The notes beneath the pieces were generated by a model. The model worked only from the letters and a program-made list of their open reading frames with translations. It ran no database searches and was not told the origin of the DNA. Shown here piece after piece: positions 16,391-24,149 of a stretch of 52,255 bases of DNA. Numbering within the stretch: the first letter of the stretch is position 1; each line of letters begins with the position of its first letter. This DNA is from KLAP211 sp964650085. Its GTDB lineage: Bacteria > Patescibacteriota > Dojkabacteria > J137. Where the stretch lies: positions 1 through 52,255 of the forward strand of contig CAZYSE010000002.1 of the NCBI GenBank assembly GCA_964650085.1. The letters are read 5' to 3'. A program made the position numbers and the translations under genes.

Positions 16391-17298
16391 TATATTAAAT
16401 TTTTCCAGTAAATTAATGTCTTTTCCTTATTTGTAATTGTATTGTTATCCCCCCAGATAGAAATTACTTTTTCTCTCATCTTTTTTTGAAATTCGAAAGT
16501 TGATTGCCAATTTCCAATAAACCATTCTAGGAAATCTTTGTGGTTTAGTATAGGTATCATACCATCTGAAAGCACAAAAATATGATCTTGCGGTTCTAGT
16601 TGTATTTGATGTACCTGAAAAAAACTTTCGGCTTCTTCTTCCCCAGTAAAGCAACCCCACCCTACTCTATTATCATTTTCGTCATGAATATCATTATTAT
16701 TTCTTAAAACATTACACCAAATTGGCTCCCAAAAAGCTTCTGGTTTAAGGCTAGCCTTTAACTCTGCAGGATACTCTTTTTGATACTGCCCAGCTGCTAC
16801 TAATGAGTCTAAGTATTTACTCGCTTTCATAATCTGATAATCTACTTTTTCTACGTTTTCTAGACTTGATCCTCTTAGTACAAAAACGTAGCAATCTTCC
16901 AAACCTCCGTAGATTAACGAATCGCCCACTTGTACAGCAGCCATACCAACAGTTTCGGCACAATCGTAGGTTAAGTAACCTTTTGCAGTTTTGTTAAGAG
17001 ATTGGTTTAATACTTTTATACTTTTATTCGCATCTACTAAAGCTGAATTGAATGTTGTTGTAGAAATTGTTCCATCTTGAACAAAACGCAGCAAGGAATT
17101 TAACATTGTGTTGCAAAAAACTTCGCCTGCTTCAAACCCGTGGTCATCTTGTGGGTATTTCCGTAAACCGGATCTTGTAAGTTCCCTTATGGGAGAGTCA
17201 GAAACGACTGCGATTTTATTTGCTTCGTCTAGTGCGTATACATCTCCTTGTTGTAAGAAAGATCCATCTCCGCTAACGTTTTCGTGATATACAAACAT
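16390..17298 (-). CDS. PP2C-like protein phosphatase domain protein
   Basis: 302 residues. IAVVSDSPI (D34), VGDSLIYGGLEDCYVFVLR (125-143), LEPQDHIFVLSDGM (S244-D-G) and GDNNTIT (D284, N285) trace the PP2C fold in order, including the last three metal-site motifs. The first motif has D-S instead of D-G, and the middle region is unusual (EPIWCNVLRNN, GWGCFTGEEEAE). It may dephosphorylate Ser/Thr residues; I see no dedicated kinase beside it. It is in an operon with a ClbS-like gene (3-bp gap) and a NYN RNase (1-bp overlap). Confidence 0.6.
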   Translation of the reverse strand: MFVYHENVSGDGSFLQQGDVYALDEANKIAVVSDSPIRELTRSGLRKYPQDDHGFEAGEVFCNTMLNSLLRFVQDGTISTTTFNSALVDANKSIKVLNQSLNKTAKGYLTYDCAETVGMAAVQVGDSLIYGGLEDCYVFVLRGSSLENVEKVDYQIMKASKYLDSLVAAGQYQKEYPAELKASLKPEAFWEPIWCNVLRNNNDIHDENDNRVGWGCFTGEEEAESFFQVHQIQLEPQDHIFVLSDGMIPILNHKDFLEWFIGNWQSTFEFQKKMREKVISIWGDNNTITNKEKTLIYWKNLI

Positions 17299-17301
17299 AC
17301 T

Positions 17302-17769
17302 TTAAATTAATGGTAATTGTTCAATTTCTACTAGATGTTCTTGGATATGTTCTATATCAAGATTTATTGACCTGTGAGGTGTATCTTCTACACCCGGACC
17401 ATATTGAGATTTCCAATGATCTTCATCAAGTGATTTATACTTATCAACTAGATCTTGCCAGCTTTTTACAAATTCCTCGTAAATTTCAGTCCACGACTTT
17501 GCAGACCTTTTCTCTACTTCATACTTATTAAAAGCATCAAGCTGACTTTCCTTAATCCAATTTATTGGAGGTTTTCCGGAAATTAACATTCCTAATTCCT
17601 TTATTGTAAGCAAATTCCATCCACAATAATGTGCCATTACATCTTTCAAGCTCCATTTTCCAAATAATGCCTCTTCTCTTTTGTATTCTGGGAAATTAGT
17701 TACAGCATTGGTTATTTCTTTTATTGCAGCCTCTAATTCGCTGATAAGTTGTTGAACTTCTTGATCCAT
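17302..17769 (-). CDS. DinB/ClbS-like four-helix protein
   Basis: 155 residues, all alpha. LFGKWSLKDVMAHYCGWN (H47) and the C-terminal DIEHIQEHLVEIEQL give the three-histidine arrangement of the DinB/ClbS-DfsB/MDMPI superfamily. Members include the colibactin-resistance protein ClbS and thiol-dependent transferases; here the substrate is unknown. It is the first gene of the ClbS-PP2C-NYN operon, and the duplicated promoter ends 18 bp before its start codon. Confidence 0.72.
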   Translation of the reverse strand: MDQEVQQLISELEAAIKEITNAVTNFPEYKREEALFGKWSLKDVMAHYCGWNLLTIKELGMLISGKPPINWIKESQLDAFNKYEVEKRSAKSWTEIYEEFVKSWQDLVDKYKSLDEDHWKSQYGPGVEDTPHRSINLDIEHIQEHLVEIEQLPLI

Positions 17770-17786
17770 ATTCTTTACGTGTATCT

Positions 17787-17820
17787 GTTCAGAATATCAT
17801 TAGGAGAAATTTGAGTAAAG
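17787..17820 (-). promoter_or_regulatory. Duplicated promoter, copy 1 (ClbS-PP2C-NYN operon)
   Basis: 34 bp identical to 18746-18779. On the minus strand it reads -35 TTTACT (17819-17814), a 17-bp spacer, and -10 TATTCT (17796-17791), facing the operon start at 17769. Confidence 0.65.
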
Positions 17821-17876
17821 ATATTTATGAGGTTAACAGATTAGTAAAAGACTGCAGGAACTTTGATCCTTAACCC

Positions 17877-18716
17877 CTAAGAAATAAATTCTAAGTCCAA
17901 ATTTGGAAAATCAGTTGAAATTACATTAGGTGTGCCATCGTTATTCCAATGTATCCCATAAAAATTCAGCCTTTGGTTGATACGAAATTTCATTTTATTT
18001 GCTTCCGCTTCATTTCCGTCAATCTTGGCTTGATTGTATTTAGCTTCAAACACAGCATCTAACGTAGTGTTATTTCTTACTCTGAAAAGTTTTACCTTTG
18101 AGCTTTTAGGCGCGTTTGATTTGCTGTTGTAATCTATAAGTTGCGATTTTGAAATTTCCCCTGATGCACCGATATACCACTGCTCGTACTTGCCTGAATC
18201 AATTAGATATTCGTTTTGTGTGAATTGACTATGATCGCCCGAGTAGGTATTGTCTGGAAAAAGGTATGTTACATATTGTAAACCATTTGCGTTGTCTAGA
18301 TTAAGTCCTGTCCTATCCTTCTTGTGCCAACTTTCTTTTTGCGCGGCAATAAAAACGACTCCCGCCTTTAAATTTCCAAAATGATCTATAAGCCTTCCTG
18401 CCACATACCCCAAATCAGGTTCGTCAGGACTATCGTAATCACCATCGAATAAGATTGTAACTTGACTAGTCTCTCTTCTAAGACTGTCAATCTGCGGAAT
18501 AAGATAATTTTCTATTAAATTATCAATTTCATCTTTATCCATTCCGTTCCAAGCTCCTGCACCTCTAAGAGCAATAATTCGAGAAGACTTCTCAACTATC
18601 TGCTTCATAATTTCATTCCATTTGGACATAGAGTCGTCGAAGATGGCTTTGCCAGATAAAAGGGATTCTTCTAGTAACGTCTGCCCTGGGACTCTTATTA
18701 GTTTTGATTCATCCAT
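17877..18716 (-). CDS. Unrecognised cytoplasmic protein with a Rossmann-like centre
   Basis: 279 residues with no signal peptide or membrane helix. Residues about 45-135 alternate strand and helix: SSRIIALRGAGAW, VTILFDGDYDSPDEPDLGYV, GVVFIAAQ. This resembles a nucleotide- or sugar-binding Rossmann-type fold, but no family is recognised. The C-terminal third contains WNNDGTPNVIS and NLDLEF. It is driven by copy 2 of the 34-bp promoter and so is probably co-regulated with the downstream ClbS-PP2C-NYN operon, whose own copy of the promoter lies 57 bp beyond its stop. Confidence 0.6.
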   Translation of the reverse strand: MDESKLIRVPGQTLLEESLLSGKAIFDDSMSKWNEIMKQIVEKSSRIIALRGAGAWNGMDKDEIDNLIENYLIPQIDSLRRETSQVTILFDGDYDSPDEPDLGYVAGRLIDHFGNLKAGVVFIAAQKESWHKKDRTGLNLDNANGLQYVTYLFPDNTYSGDHSQFTQNEYLIDSGKYEQWYIGASGEISKSQLIDYNSKSNAPKSSKVKLFRVRNNTTLDAVFEAKYNQAKIDGNEAEANKMKFRINQRLNFYGIHWNNDGTPNVISTDFPNLDLEFIS

Positions 18717-18745
18717 AAATTATAAATAGTACTTGTTAGTCTTAA

Positions 18746-18779
18746 GTTCAGAATATCATTAGGAGAAATTTGAGTAAAG
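18746..18779 (-). promoter_or_regulatory. Duplicated promoter, copy 2
   Basis: Identical to 17787-17820. -35 TTTACT at 18778-18773, 17-bp spacer, -10 TATTCT at 18755-18750. It faces the start codon at 18716, leaving a leader of about 27 nt. Confidence 0.65.
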
Positions 18780-18806
18780 GAAAGGAAATGTAATAGGAAG
18801 GAATAA

Positions 18807-19163
18807 TTATTTTCTTAGAATCTTTTCCATCACTTTGCCTTTCGCTAATTCGTCTACCATTTTATCTAAATACCTTATTGCCTGCATGGTTGGATTTTTA
18901 ATATCCTCTACCCTAACTCCACAAATAACACCTTTTATTAGTGATCTTGCTGGATTCATTTTAGGCGCTTTATCAAAAAACGTTTCAAAATCTGTTTCTT
19001 TCTCGAGTTGAGCTTTTAATTCGGATTGAGAGTATCCAGTCAACCAACTAATGATTTCGTCGACTTCTGCTTTTGTTCTTCCTTTTTTCTCTGCCTTAGT
19101 TACGTAATGAGGGTAAACGCTTGCAACGCTGGTTTTGTAAATTCGGTGATTATCTTCGTTCAT
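18807..19163 (-). CDS. DUF2200 family protein
   Basis: 118 residues matching DUF2200 along their whole length: SVASVYPHYVTKAEKKGRTK, EIISWLTGYSQSEL, FFDKAPKMNPARSLIKGVIC, and the closing IRYLDKMVDELAKGKVMEK. The family is widespread and uncharacterised, and is often carried on mobile or laterally acquired segments. No catalytic residue set is known to me. It is in the same orientation as the adjacent accessory genes, with its own spacer on both sides. Confidence 0.9.
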   Translation of the reverse strand: MNEDNHRIYKTSVASVYPHYVTKAEKKGRTKAEVDEIISWLTGYSQSELKAQLEKETDFETFFDKAPKMNPARSLIKGVICGVRVEDIKNPTMQAIRYLDKMVDELAKGKVMEKILRK

Positions 19164-19224
19164 AGTATTCTGTTTGCTTTATAAAGTAATGCATATTTTC
19201 TAACATACTTGTTCATAGACAACC

Positions 19225-19470
19225 TTACTTAAATCTATTTCCCTTCGCTAATGTATTCTCACCTTCGTCTAAAACATCTACATTATCAAAGCTATTATCT
19301 ATAAATGTATTATTTTTCCCTTTATTTACAAACTGTGCCCTTGGATTAGTTACGATTGCTGATGGAGTTTTCCTCACAAAGATTTTGACAATGACATAAA
19401 TTATATATGTTGAAATTAGAGCAGCTAACACAGCAATGATGATCTGTAATACAATGTATGTAAGGTCCAT
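19225..19470 (-). CDS. Small single-pass membrane protein
   Basis: 81 residues with an N-terminal membrane segment (about 4-30, rich in I, V and A), then a basic turn (FVRKTPS) and an Asn/Asp-rich tail. There is no homologue I recognise. It starts 39 bp from the first degraded tRNA-Gly copy. The amphipathic composition and signal-anchor-like start favour a real gene, but the length keeps confidence moderate. Confidence 0.45.
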   Translation of the reverse strand: MDLTYIVLQIIIAVLAALISTYIIYVIVKIFVRKTPSAIVTNPRAQFVNKGKNNTFIDNSFDNVDVLDEGENTLAKGNRFK

Positions 19471-19508
19471 TACAAAATTTAATAGTTACGAATTTTGATC
19501 TTGTAATT

Positions 19509-19589
19509 ACAACTAGATGACTCGCGACTTCCTTGGCAAGGTGAGAATGCACGTTGTGCATTCGTAATTCTACCAATTGAATCTACACT
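19509..19589 (-). pseudogene. Degraded tRNA-Gly copy interrupted by a hairpin
   Basis: Read on the minus strand, it keeps the D-arm block TTCAATTGGTAGAA and the anticodon block TTGCCAAGGAAG of the functional tRNA-Gly, but the T-arm is mostly lost. Between D-arm and anticodon it holds a perfect 8-bp hairpin, GAATGCAC/GTGCATTC with a three-base loop (19545-19563). It cannot fold as a tRNA. Confidence 0.7.
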
Positions 19590-19601
19590 TTATGTATAAA
19601 A

Positions 19602-19674
19602 AGCAGATGACGAGACTCGAACTCGCGACCTCTTCCTTGGCAAGGAAGCGTTCTACCAATTGAACTACATCTGC
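19602..19674 (-). tRNA. tRNA-Gly (GCC anticodon)
   Basis: Complete cloverleaf on the minus strand: acceptor GCAGATG/CATCTGC, D-arm GTTCAATTGGTAGAAC, anticodon stem CTTCC/GGAAG around TTGCCAA (anticodon GCC), T-arm GCGAG/CTCGT with loop TTCGAGT, discriminator T. CCA is not encoded. It is flanked on both sides by broken copies of itself. Confidence 0.95.
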
Positions 19675-19680
19675 ATTAAA

Positions 19681-19733
19681 ACCAATTGTCACCCAGAGGG
19701 TGATCACTCTCCGAGTGAAACTACATCTGCATT
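19681..19733 (-). pseudogene. Partial tRNA-Gly 5' half with a double-hairpin insertion
   Basis: On the minus strand it repeats the first 12 bases of tRNA-Gly (GCAGATGTAGTT) and, after an insertion, CAATTGG. The insertion is two tandem perfect 6-bp hairpins, TCACCC/GGGTGA (19689-19703) and TCACTC/GAGTGA (19704-19718), each with a three-base loop. The rest of the tRNA is missing. Confidence 0.7.
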
Positions 19734-19803
19734 TTACACACGTTTCCAGCAACTTTCAGATTATAGCAAAAGAAACCGTTAATAATAAACGGCTATTTAA
19801 AAT

Positions 19804-20340
19804 TTACGCAATAAGTCTGTCTAATAGATCGAAAGTTGGATAATCCTGATCCGGTGCGCCAAAGTGACCTTCGTCCATAATTATTAACTTCCCTCCCAAT
19901 TGATCAAACATCGCTCTACCCTGCTTATCATCACAACCGTATGGGTCGTTTGTTGAGTTTATAAAATAAATATCTTTTACATGTGATTTAATTTTTGCCC
20001 AATCGTAACTTGTTTGAAGAACTGGCTCTTCGCTTGTGTTCGGAAGTGTTGAGTAACCTGCAACAAGAATTGCTTGTTTAATTACAACATCTATATTTTC
20101 AAGAATACTCAAAATTACTGGCGCACCGCCAGAATGACCAACGAGAATAGTATTTTCATCAAAGTCGTGGTTAGCTAAAACTTTGGGAAGAAAATTCGCA
20201 ATTGGCTCTGCATTTACTGTAGGATAATGAGGTATTTCAACAATAAAGCCCTTCGCTTCTAATTGCTTGCCTAGCCATGGATACCAACATACATTTGGAT
20301 TTGCACCGGTTCCGTGGAATATTATTGCTTTTCTGTTCAT
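19804..20340 (-). CDS. RBBP9/YdeN-like serine hydrolase
   Basis: Small alpha/beta hydrolase of the RBBP9 family: KAIIFHGTGANPNVCWYPWL at the start, nucleophile elbow VGHSGGAPV (GxSxG), INSTNDPYGCDD with the acid, and DEGHFGAPD with the catalytic histidine. I place the start at 20340, giving 178 residues; the frame extends upstream, but that part has no homology and overlaps the divergent gene and the promoter. TATAAT at 20353-20348, in an extended TGATATAAT, is seven nt before this ATG. Natural substrate unknown. Confidence 0.85.
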   Translation of the reverse strand: MNRKAIIFHGTGANPNVCWYPWLGKQLEAKGFIVEIPHYPTVNAEPIANFLPKVLANHDFDENTILVGHSGGAPVILSILENIDVVIKQAILVAGYSTLPNTSEEPVLQTSYDWAKIKSHVKDIYFINSTNDPYGCDDKQGRAMFDQLGGKLIIMDEGHFGAPDQDYPTFDLLDRLIA

Positions 20341-20347
20341 AAAAATA

Positions 20348-20353
20348 ATTATA
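20348..20353 (-). promoter_or_regulatory. Extended -10 of the RBBP9-like gene, leaderless arrangement
   Basis: TGATATAAT on the minus strand, with seven nt between TATAAT and the ATG at 20340. Confidence 0.55.
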
Positions 20354-20398
20354 TCATTACGATTAGATTCAGACTTCTCCCTCATGATATTATCGTCT

Positions 20399-20824
20399 AT
20401 GGCAGAACTATGGGCAGACAACTTCAGTAATAATGCTCTTTTTAGAGGTCTTAAACTAGATCCTGCAGAATCACTTAAATTAACATACGAAAAACTTCTT
20501 GCTCGATTCAAAATTTATCGCTTTCTGTATATAGACGAATCTCCTGATAAACTCGTGGAGATGAGTGATCCTAATTTCTACTTTTATAAGTGTAGAGGAA
20601 ACTTTTTCACGGCAATTCAAGGATACCTTGAACTAATGCAAGAGCTAGGACTAGTTCTAGATAACGATGTAAATAGAGAAATAGTAGAGTTCTTTTTTGT
20701 CGTCCAGCAGCTTCCAATAACTAATAGGATTCTTAAAGAAAATATTGATTCAGCTAATCACATTTTAGATATATTAATAGTTTACATTAGTGCTCAACTT
20801 CATTCATTAAGTGATAAAATATAA
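20399..20824 (+). CDS. Unrecognised helical protein upstream of msrB
   Basis: I start this at 20399 (MAELWADN), giving about 141 residues; an ATG 15 bases upstream at 20384 is an alternative. Further-upstream extension would lie antisense inside the hydrolase gene and is rejected. The protein is predicted all-alpha with no signal peptide; the segments LKLTYEKLLARFKIYRF and FTAIQGYLELMQELG are amphipathic. No family is recognised. It ends two bases before msrB, so the three genes up to 21704 form an operon. Confidence 0.5.
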   Translation: MAELWADNFSNNALFRGLKLDPAESLKLTYEKLLARFKIYRFLYIDESPDKLVEMSDPNFYFYKCRGNFFTAIQGYLELMQELGLVLDNDVNREIVEFFFVVQQLPITNRILKENIDSANHILDILIVYISAQLHSLSDKI

Positions 20825-20826
20825 AT

Positions 20827-21222
20827 ATGCCATACAACGAACTGACCGAAAAAGAAAAATATGTGATTGAAAATAAAGGAACCGAAGCCCCATTCACCGG
20901 TGAGTACGATGATTTTTACGTACCCGGAACTTTTACCTGCAGAAAATGTAATCTACCATTATTTTCTTCCGAGGCTAAATTTAACGCAAATTGCGGTTGG
21001 CCAGCTTTCGACGATACATTTCCAAATGCAGTGAAAAGAATTACGGATTCTGACGGATACAGAACAGAGATTGAGTGTGCAAATTGTGAAGCGCATTTAG
21101 GTCACGAATTTGTTGGAGAAGGATTTACAGAAAAAGATACACGACACTGTGTGAATTCAGTTTCAATAAAATTTATTCCAGAAGGTGAAACATTACCGGA
21201 AGTTTTAACAGAAACAAAATGA
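20827..21222 (+). CDS. msrB: Peptide methionine-(R)-sulfoxide reductase
   Basis: Reduces methionine-R-sulfoxide in proteins. Zinc ligands C38/C41 and C84/C87 are in two CxxC motifs; NCGWPAFDD is the conserved substrate loop, and the catalytic selenocysteine-equivalent is C108 in RHCVNSVSIKF. Length 131 matches stand-alone MsrB. MsrA is not in the window. The stop TGA overlaps the next start (ATGA). It lies in a short operon with two unrecognised genes. Confidence 0.95.
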   Translation: MPYNELTEKEKYVIENKGTEAPFTGEYDDFYVPGTFTCRKCNLPLFSSEAKFNANCGWPAFDDTFPNAVKRITDSDGYRTEIECANCEAHLGHEFVGEGFTEKDTRHCVNSVSIKFIPEGETLPEVLTETK

Positions 21223-21704
21223 AAGGGGAGGATTACATAACACAGGGGTTAATTTTAGAATTCCAAGGAAAGGCAGATTCTTATGGAGAACACACTAATC
21301 CTGACGGGCAAGAGATTAAATTTGCAGAAGTTAACAAACCAGATTTCAAATATACTGACAGATATTTAAATGCCAGGATTTCCAAGGGCATAGACGAAGC
21401 TACATTCCCAGGCGGAAAGATATCTAGGAAATACGGCGGGCAAACAGAAGACGAATCGATTTTAGAACCTTTGGGAATAACCGAAGCAGAAGTGTTTGAA
21501 TTTCTTATTGAAATTATCTTAGCCCATGGTCCATTAACAAGATTAGCAAACGATTTTTCAACAACTGATGAAGATTGGAAATACGAGTACGTAGTAACTT
21601 ACAAGGACAAAGATGAGACAGAAGTTTTAGGAACAGAGAAAATTTTCTACAAAGGTGTACAGGTATTCTTTCATGAATTTAACATTTCAGTAAACGAAAG
21701 CTAA
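21219..21704 (+). CDS. Unrecognised protein coupled to msrB
   Basis: 161 residues without signal peptide or membrane helix; acidic, with FPGGKISRKYGGQTEDES and LEPLGITEAEVFEFLIEIIL. The C-terminal half is beta-rich (EYVVTYKDKDETEV, KIFYKGVQVFFHEF). It may belong to an uncharacterised DUF family, but I cannot name it. A 4-bp ATGA overlap with msrB implies coupled expression, so a role in oxidative stress is possible; that is inference from context only. Confidence 0.6.
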   Translation: MKGEDYITQGLILEFQGKADSYGEHTNPDGQEIKFAEVNKPDFKYTDRYLNARISKGIDEATFPGGKISRKYGGQTEDESILEPLGITEAEVFEFLIEIILAHGPLTRLANDFSTTDEDWKYEYVVTYKDKDETEVLGTEKIFYKGVQVFFHEFNISVNES

Positions 21705-21713
21705 TCATACAAG

Positions 21714-21783
21714 CTCAAATTTCCAATTTCAAACTTCTAGCTTCTAATTTCTAACTTCTATCTTTTCTTCATTCTGTCTTCTA
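21714..21783 (-). repeat. Clearest heptameric repeat array
   Basis: On the minus strand, successive 7-mers GAAGTTA, GAAATTA, GAAGCTA, GAAGTTT, GAAATTG and GAAATTT run without interruption. They fill the spacer between the msrB operon and the FAD oxidoreductase gene. Confidence 0.75.
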
Positions 21784-21829
21784 AACTACGCTATTTTGAT
21801 ATAGTATATTAAGAGTCAGATCACAAACT

Positions 21830-23077
21830 ATGTATCACATTTACGATTGCATTGTAGTTGGGGGCGGAATTTCCGGTCTTGTTTGCGCGCATGAATTAAA
21901 AAAGAAAGGAAAAGATGTTTTAGTAATCGAATCCGGAAGTGTTGGCGGAAGAATGGAAAGTATCGAAATGCATGGTCATAAGATAGATTTAGCAGCAGGA
22001 TTTATTCTGGATTCTTATAAAGAACTGCTAAAGGTAGCAAAAGAAGTTGGATTAAAGCCTGTTCAAAGTAAAATTGAGATGAATATTGGTATTGTAGAGA
22101 AACATCGAAAAATCAAAGATGCATCACCAATTCATACCAGCCTAACAACCAAAATTGAGCTTGTAAAAACAGCACTTTTGAATCTACATCAACTCGCAAC
22201 ACACGATATAACTGAATATTCAACACTCGCAAAGCAAGATGAAAACTTGGCTTCTTGGTTAAACGAACAAATCAATCACGAATTCCTTGATGAAATAATT
22301 AATCCACTTAGTAACGATTTGTTTTTCTATGGTGCAGAACATTTCTCAAAAAACCTTTTCTTTGGATTGATGCGTTACGTAATCGGTAGCAATCAAATGA
22401 ATTTTCCTAATGGAATTGGCGAACTAAGTAAAAAGTTAGCTGAAAATATTCCAACTATCGAAAATACTAGAATTGGAAGTATCGATGAAAGGGCTGATCA
22501 TGTAGAACTTACTTATGGATCCTTCCCTTTCAGAAAGAAAATCAAGGGCAGAAAAGTAATAGTTGCAGTGCAAGGAAACAAAGTTTTGAATTTGCTTTCT
22601 GTTCCTACTGAATCGCAGAAAAACTTTTTCAAGCAAATTCGGTATTCTTCTACTATCAAGCTTTTTGGGATAACTAAATCAGAAGAGTTCAAATCTCACA
22701 ATCGAATTTACTTCAACGATCATAAATCTCTCGCATCGGTAAACGTAATTAAGCAAGAAGAGAACGAAACTTTAATTTCAATTGGGTTAAAGCACGAATT
22801 TTCTAAACATATTCTTGACGAAAAATGGAGTGATAATCGAATTATCCAAGAAGTAAAAAAGCTAGATCCTAGTCTAGCAACTGTAAAGTTTATAAAAGTT
22901 CAGAGATGGGCTTCTGCAGTTCCAATGTTTACACCGAATCATGTACAAAACATTGATTCCTACCAAAACATGATCAACACTAGCGGGATTGCATTCTGCG
23001 GAGATTATTTAGTTGCACCTTTTGTTGAAGGAGCTGTAATTTCTGGGCTTCGCGCAGCAGCGAAAGTGTTGGGTTAA
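21830..23077 (+). CDS. FAD-dependent amine-oxidase-type oxidoreductase
   Basis: N-terminal dinucleotide fold IVVGGGISGLVCAHEL with GxGxxG (11-16), then DVLVIESGSVGGRMES, the GGR motif of the amine oxidase/phytoene desaturase/protoporphyrinogen oxidase superfamily. The C-terminal FAD motif is FCGDYLVAPFVEGAVISGL. Length 415. Members oxidise amines, carotenoids or porphyrinogens, or act as UDP-galactopyranose mutase-like enzymes; the substrate cannot be told here. No carotenoid or heme genes are adjacent. A heptamer array lies upstream. Confidence 0.85.
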   Translation: MYHIYDCIVVGGGISGLVCAHELKKKGKDVLVIESGSVGGRMESIEMHGHKIDLAAGFILDSYKELLKVAKEVGLKPVQSKIEMNIGIVEKHRKIKDASPIHTSLTTKIELVKTALLNLHQLATHDITEYSTLAKQDENLASWLNEQINHEFLDEIINPLSNDLFFYGAEHFSKNLFFGLMRYVIGSNQMNFPNGIGELSKKLAENIPTIENTRIGSIDERADHVELTYGSFPFRKKIKGRKVIVAVQGNKVLNLLSVPTESQKNFFKQIRYSSTIKLFGITKSEEFKSHNRIYFNDHKSLASVNVIKQEENETLISIGLKHEFSKHILDEKWSDNRIIQEVKKLDPSLATVKFIKVQRWASAVPMFTPNHVQNIDSYQNMINTSGIAFCGDYLVAPFVEGAVISGLRAAAKVLG

Positions 23078-23134
23078 TTTTGGCGACTTCAATTTTTCTA
23101 TAATAACTTTCCATTCTACAGAAAATATAAGATA

Positions 23135-24070
23135 ATGGCTCGTATGAAAAAACTTGCAGATTTAATCCGAGGCTTTGTAATGGGAGTAGCCGAAATTGTT
23201 CCTGGTGTAAGCGGATCTACCCTTGCATTAGCTATGGGAATTTACGATGATTTTATTGGACTACTTTACTCAGTAGCTGAATTTGCAAAGACACTTGTAA
23301 AGTTTGTAATTAGGAAAAGCAGTTTACAGGTTTTAAGAAAATCTTTTTATGACATTAAGTTCGCATTTGGTATCCCTTTGGTTATTGGAATGGGAATTGC
23401 AATTGCTCTACTAGCTGGTCTTCTTTCCCATCTACTCGAAACTAATAAGCCAGAAGTATATGCATTCTTTTTTGGTGATATGATTGTGTTTCGGATGTGT
23501 ATTTATATATATCTTCCTTACAAAGAACTAACAAAGTTTGGTTTCAGAGAGTTTTTGATAATTGTAGTTACGTTTACACTATCATTCATCATTTTCAGTC
23601 TAAACTCTGTTGCATTTACCGAGCTTCCCTCACCTATTTATTTCTTGGGAGCTGGAATGCTAGCAATCTCTGCAATGGTTTTACCTGGAGTTAGTGGTTC
23701 ATTCATAATGGTATTGCTTGGGGTTTACGACTTTGTGCTTGGGTTTATCAGAAAAGTAATGACATTCGAAATCTCTCAAGCCGAATTAATAGCTCTGGTC
23801 TTTTTCACACTAGGCGTTGTATTTGGGTTTCTTTTGTTTGTAAGGTTACTCAAGTACACTTTAAATCACTACTCAAATATTGTATTCGCTTTTCTTGTAG
23901 GAATAATGATAGCTTCACTAAAAGTGCTCTGGCCTTTCGAGAACACAAATTCTTCACCTTTAGCTCTAATACTTTTGATTGCAATCGGAGGTTCGGTAAC
24001 ATTCTTGATTACTTGGGTTTCTAATCAGAGTAACAAGGATAAACTTGAACTAAAGCCTCACGAAGATTAA
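23135..24070 (+). CDS. DUF368 membrane protein, PopT-type polyprenyl-phosphate translocase
   Basis: About eight membrane segments. The diagnostic motif PGVSGS occurs twice (23-28 and 184-189), reflecting the internal duplication of this family: VMGVAEIVPGVSGSTLAL and SAMVLPGVSGSFIMVLLGVY. DUF368 proteins (PopT) have been shown to recycle undecaprenyl phosphate across the membrane in other bacteria. That would supply the lipid carrier for peptidoglycan and surface glycans, and would fit the SEDS and glycosyltransferase genes in this window. Confidence 0.9.
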   Translation: MARMKKLADLIRGFVMGVAEIVPGVSGSTLALAMGIYDDFIGLLYSVAEFAKTLVKFVIRKSSLQVLRKSFYDIKFAFGIPLVIGMGIAIALLAGLLSHLLETNKPEVYAFFFGDMIVFRMCIYIYLPYKELTKFGFREFLIIVVTFTLSFIIFSLNSVAFTELPSPIYFLGAGMLAISAMVLPGVSGSFIMVLLGVYDFVLGFIRKVMTFEISQAELIALVFFTLGVVFGFLLFVRLLKYTLNHYSNIVFAFLVGIMIASLKVLWPFENTNSSPLALILLIAIGGSVTFLITWVSNQSNKDKLELKPHED

Positions 24071-24135
24071 ACCGAGTTTCTTCTTGAATCCTCGTATTTT
24101 CCTTTCTATATGTGCCAACTAATAGGCTTTTACTG

Positions 24136-24141
24136 TATAAT
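24136..24141 (+). promoter_or_regulatory. -10 element of lepA, near-leaderless
   Basis: TATAAT preceded by TG, eight nt before the ATG at 24150. The expected start of transcription is within one or two nt of the start codon. Confidence 0.6.
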
Positions 24142-24149
24142 CCGACAGT

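Larger units (their letters stand above)
19471..19803. other. Gene-poor spacer holding the tRNA-Gly cluster
   Basis: The only stretch over 300 bp without a protein gene. It contains one intact and two broken tRNA-Gly copies and three perfect small hairpins; the remaining 70 or so bases are AT-rich with no recognised signal. Confidence 0.7.

Noticed and set aside
20341..20511. Longer N-terminus for the RBBP9-like hydrolase
   Set aside because: The extension has no homology and covers the promoter and the start of the divergent gene; the ATG at 20340 matches the family start and the TATAAT spacing.
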